64,000 bases of DNA from Phyllobacterium calauticae. GTDB taxonomy: Bacteria > Pseudomonadota > Alphaproteobacteria > Rhizobiales > Rhizobiaceae. Shown here in pieces: positions 62,540 to 64,000 of this stretch. The DNA lies in contig NZ_JAGENB010000007.1 of the NCBI RefSeq assembly GCF_019991125.1, forward strand, positions 62,001-126,000, given 5' to 3'. Within the stretch, counting starts at the first letter, position 1; every line of letters starts with the position of its first letter. Position numbers and translations under genes: made by a program. A model generated the notes under the pieces. The model was not told where the DNA came from. It worked only from the letters and a program-made list of their open reading frames with translations, and searched no databases.

Positions 62540-63919
62540 TCAGAGCGCTTTTGCAACGGCATCGACAGCCGCAACGGCCGCGTTGACGACAATATCCGCC
62601 TCGTCCCGCGTGAGACACAATGGAGGCGCAAATCCGAGGATATCGCCCTGCGGCATGGCCCGCCCGATCACACCGCGTTCCGCCAGTGCTGCCGCAATTT
62701 GCGGGCCGACCTTTTGCGACGCGTCAAAGAACACCCTGTCGTCCCGGTCTTTGACGAATTCAACCGCAGCCAGCATGCCGTCACCACGCACCTCACCGAC
62801 GATGGGATGATGTCCCAGTGCTTCGGTAAGTGCGTTGCGGAAATAGGCGCCGGTCTCTCCTGCGTTGGTCACGAGATCCAGCGTGTCGATCAGTTCCAGA
62901 TTGGCAACGCCGGCAGCGGCACAGATCGGATGAGCCGAATAGGTCCATCCATGACCGAGTGATCCGAGTTTGTCCGAGCCCTGCACCAGAACCTGCCAGA
63001 CCTTGTCTCCCACGACGACGCCGGAGAGCGGCGCATAGGCCGAGGTCAGGCCCTTGGCAATCGTGATCAGATCAGGCTTGATGCCATAATGATCGGAACC
63101 GAACATGGTGCCCAGACGGCCAAAACCCGTCACAACCTCATCGGCGACCAGAAGCACATCATATGTGTTGAGAACGGCCTGTATTTTCTCCCAGTACCCG
63201 GCAGGCGGCGGCACGATACCTCCGGTGCCAAGGATCGGTTCGCCGATGAATGCCGCCACGGTCTCGGGCCCTTCCGCAAGGATCATTTCCTCCAGTTTGT
63301 CGGCACAATGCTGGGAGAACTGCTCTTCGCTCATCGAGCGGTCTTCCCGGCGGAAATAATACGGCGCTTCCGTATGCAGGATCGGTGCCCGGGGCAGGTC
63401 GAAGGCATTGTGGAAGAGGTCGAGACCCGTCAGGCTTCCCGTCATGACGCCTGAGCCATGATAACCGCGCCAGCGGGAAATGATCTTCTTCTTGTCCGGC
63501 CGTCCAAGCACGTTGTTGTAGTACCAGATCAGCTTGATGTTGGTTTCGTTGGCATCGGACCCGGAAAGACCGAAATAAACCCGGCTCATTCCTTCCGGCG
63601 CCCGGTCTATGATCATCTTGGCCAGCTTGATCGAGACTTCGGTGCCATGGCCGACATAGGCATGATAATAGGCAAGCTCTTTGGCCTGCTGCGCAATCGC
63701 ACCGGCTATTTCCTGCCGCCCGTACCCGACATTGACGCAGTAGAGCCCAGCAAAGGCATCAAGGCTTTTCCTGCCGTTCACATCAAAAATATGCACGCCT
63801 TCGCCGCCCTTTATCACCCGCGTCGGGCTTTCGCCGCGGGCATGGGTGCCCATATGGGTGGAGGGATGGAAAAAGTGGTCGCGGTCCCAGGCGTTCAGCT
63901 CGTTCGAACGGTCCAACAT
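62540..63919 (-). CDS. Class III omega-aminotransferase
   Basis: 459 residues. PLP motifs: LLVADEVVTGFGRLGTMFGS with the conserved Asp, the lysine in ITIAKGLTSAYAPLSG, and SGSDANETNIKLIWYYNNVL. Such enzymes transaminate diamines, GABA or beta-alanine using pyruvate or 2-oxoglutarate. AGGAG lies nine bases before ATG 63919. Between an aldehyde dehydrogenase fragment upstream and an alcohol dehydrogenase gene downstream, it fits amine or GABA catabolism. An exact substrate cannot be assigned. Confidence 0.87.
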   Translation of the reverse strand: MLDRSNELNAWDRDHFFHPSTHMGTHARGESPTRVIKGGEGVHIFDVNGRKSLDAFAGLYCVNVGYGRQEIAGAIAQQAKELAYYHAYVGHGTEVSIKLAKMIIDRAPEGMSRVYFGLSGSDANETNIKLIWYYNNVLGRPDKKKIISRWRGYHGSGVMTGSLTGLDLFHNAFDLPRAPILHTEAPYYFRREDRSMSEEQFSQHCADKLEEMILAEGPETVAAFIGEPILGTGGIVPPPAGYWEKIQAVLNTYDVLLVADEVVTGFGRLGTMFGSDHYGIKPDLITIAKGLTSAYAPLSGVVVGDKVWQVLVQGSDKLGSLGHGWTYSAHPICAAAGVANLELIDTLDLVTNAGETGAYFRNALTEALGHHPIVGEVRGDGMLAAVEFVKDRDDRVFFDASQKVGPQIAAALAERGVIGRAMPQGDILGFAPPLCLTRDEADIVVNAAVAAVDAVAKAL

Positions 63920-63943
63920 GTCTATTGCTCCTGCTTTTTTGCC

Positions 63944-64000
63944 TCAGCTTGCTTCGAGGCAGAGATATTTGAGTTCGGTGAAGGCTTCGATGCCGTGGCG
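63944..64000 (-). CDS. 3' end of an aldehyde dehydrogenase gene (partial)
   Basis: The last 18 codons are visible, RHGIEAFTELKYLCLEAS then TGA. RHGIE...LKYLCL is the C-terminal signature of succinate-semialdehyde/aldehyde dehydrogenases of the GabD group. The gene begins beyond the right edge. It lies 24 bases upstream of the aminotransferase gene, same strand, consistent with a gabD-like/aminotransferase operon. Confidence 0.65.
   Translation of the reverse strand, partial: RHGIEAFTELKYLCLEAS

Noticed and set aside
1-64000. CRISPR arrays, tRNA/rRNA genes, insertion sequences or prophage genes
   Set aside because: Looked for regularly spaced repeats, cloverleaf-like segments, transposase or integrase motifs and found none I could support.

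Overview
The window looks like a chromosomal accessory segment of an alphaproteobacterium, most likely of the order Hyphomicrobiales (Rhizobium/Phyllobacterium/Brucella-Ochrobactrum range). The basis is moderately high GC, a DUF2865 protein, an ExoF-type polysaccharide exporter, UgpC-type sugar ABC transporters, a YcaO/TfuA pair and ROK regulation. The genus is inference. No tRNA, rRNA, CRISPR array, insertion sequence or phage gene was seen.

Layout. (1) 1-6750: assorted genes: the 5' end of a membrane protein, a TetR regulator abutting a two-site operator and overlapping an Lnt-like acyltransferase gene, an NTF2-like protein, a secreted SH3 protein, a DUF2865 protein and an LhgO-like FAD oxidoreductase. 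(2) 7128-36895: a large Wzx/Wzy-type exopolysaccharide locus. It has a WecA-like initiating transferase, a flippase, a polymerase, ExoP/Wzc-like and ExoF/Wza-like export proteins, six glycosyltransferases, a pyruvyltransferase, an acetyltransferase and GDP-fucose synthesis (gmd, fcl). At 12327-21287 it carries a cassette that looks dedicated to an unusual nucleotide-activated sugar (aminotransferase, SDR, RmlC-like epimerase, C-methyltransferase, RfbF-like nucleotidyltransferase, DUF4910 hydrolase, PIG-L deacetylase, DUF4038 hydrolase). Two LuxR-type regulators with degenerate receiver domains lie inside (21697) and at the end (37436) of the locus.

(3) 38276-44800: the most unusual part. An AT-rich, palindrome-rich intergenic region precedes a BTAD/TPR transcription regulator. 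Next come two small paralogous proteins of unknown family, a YcaO cyclodehydratase-like enzyme overlapping a TfuA protein, a good terminator, and a Tat-exported Hint-domain protein. This resembles a peptide- or protein-modifying system, possibly thioamide-forming, with the two small proteins as candidate substrates. No recognisable dehydrogenase, E1-like partner, peptidase or transporter is beside it.

(4) 44975-57410: a GMC oxidoreductase, then a catabolic unit. A sugar ABC transporter is co-transcribed with an argininosuccinate-lyase-superfamily enzyme and a PfkB kinase, facing a ROK repressor and a large PIG-L/GATase-like protein. (5) 57472-61315: an ECF sigma factor/zinc anti-sigma pair divergent from a Tat-exported metallo-beta-lactamase-fold hydrolase, a TPR protein and a DoxX protein. 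(6) 61440-64000: an alcohol dehydrogenase, a class III aminotransferase and the 3' end of an aldehyde dehydrogenase, resembling an amine- or GABA-degradation operon cut by the window edge.
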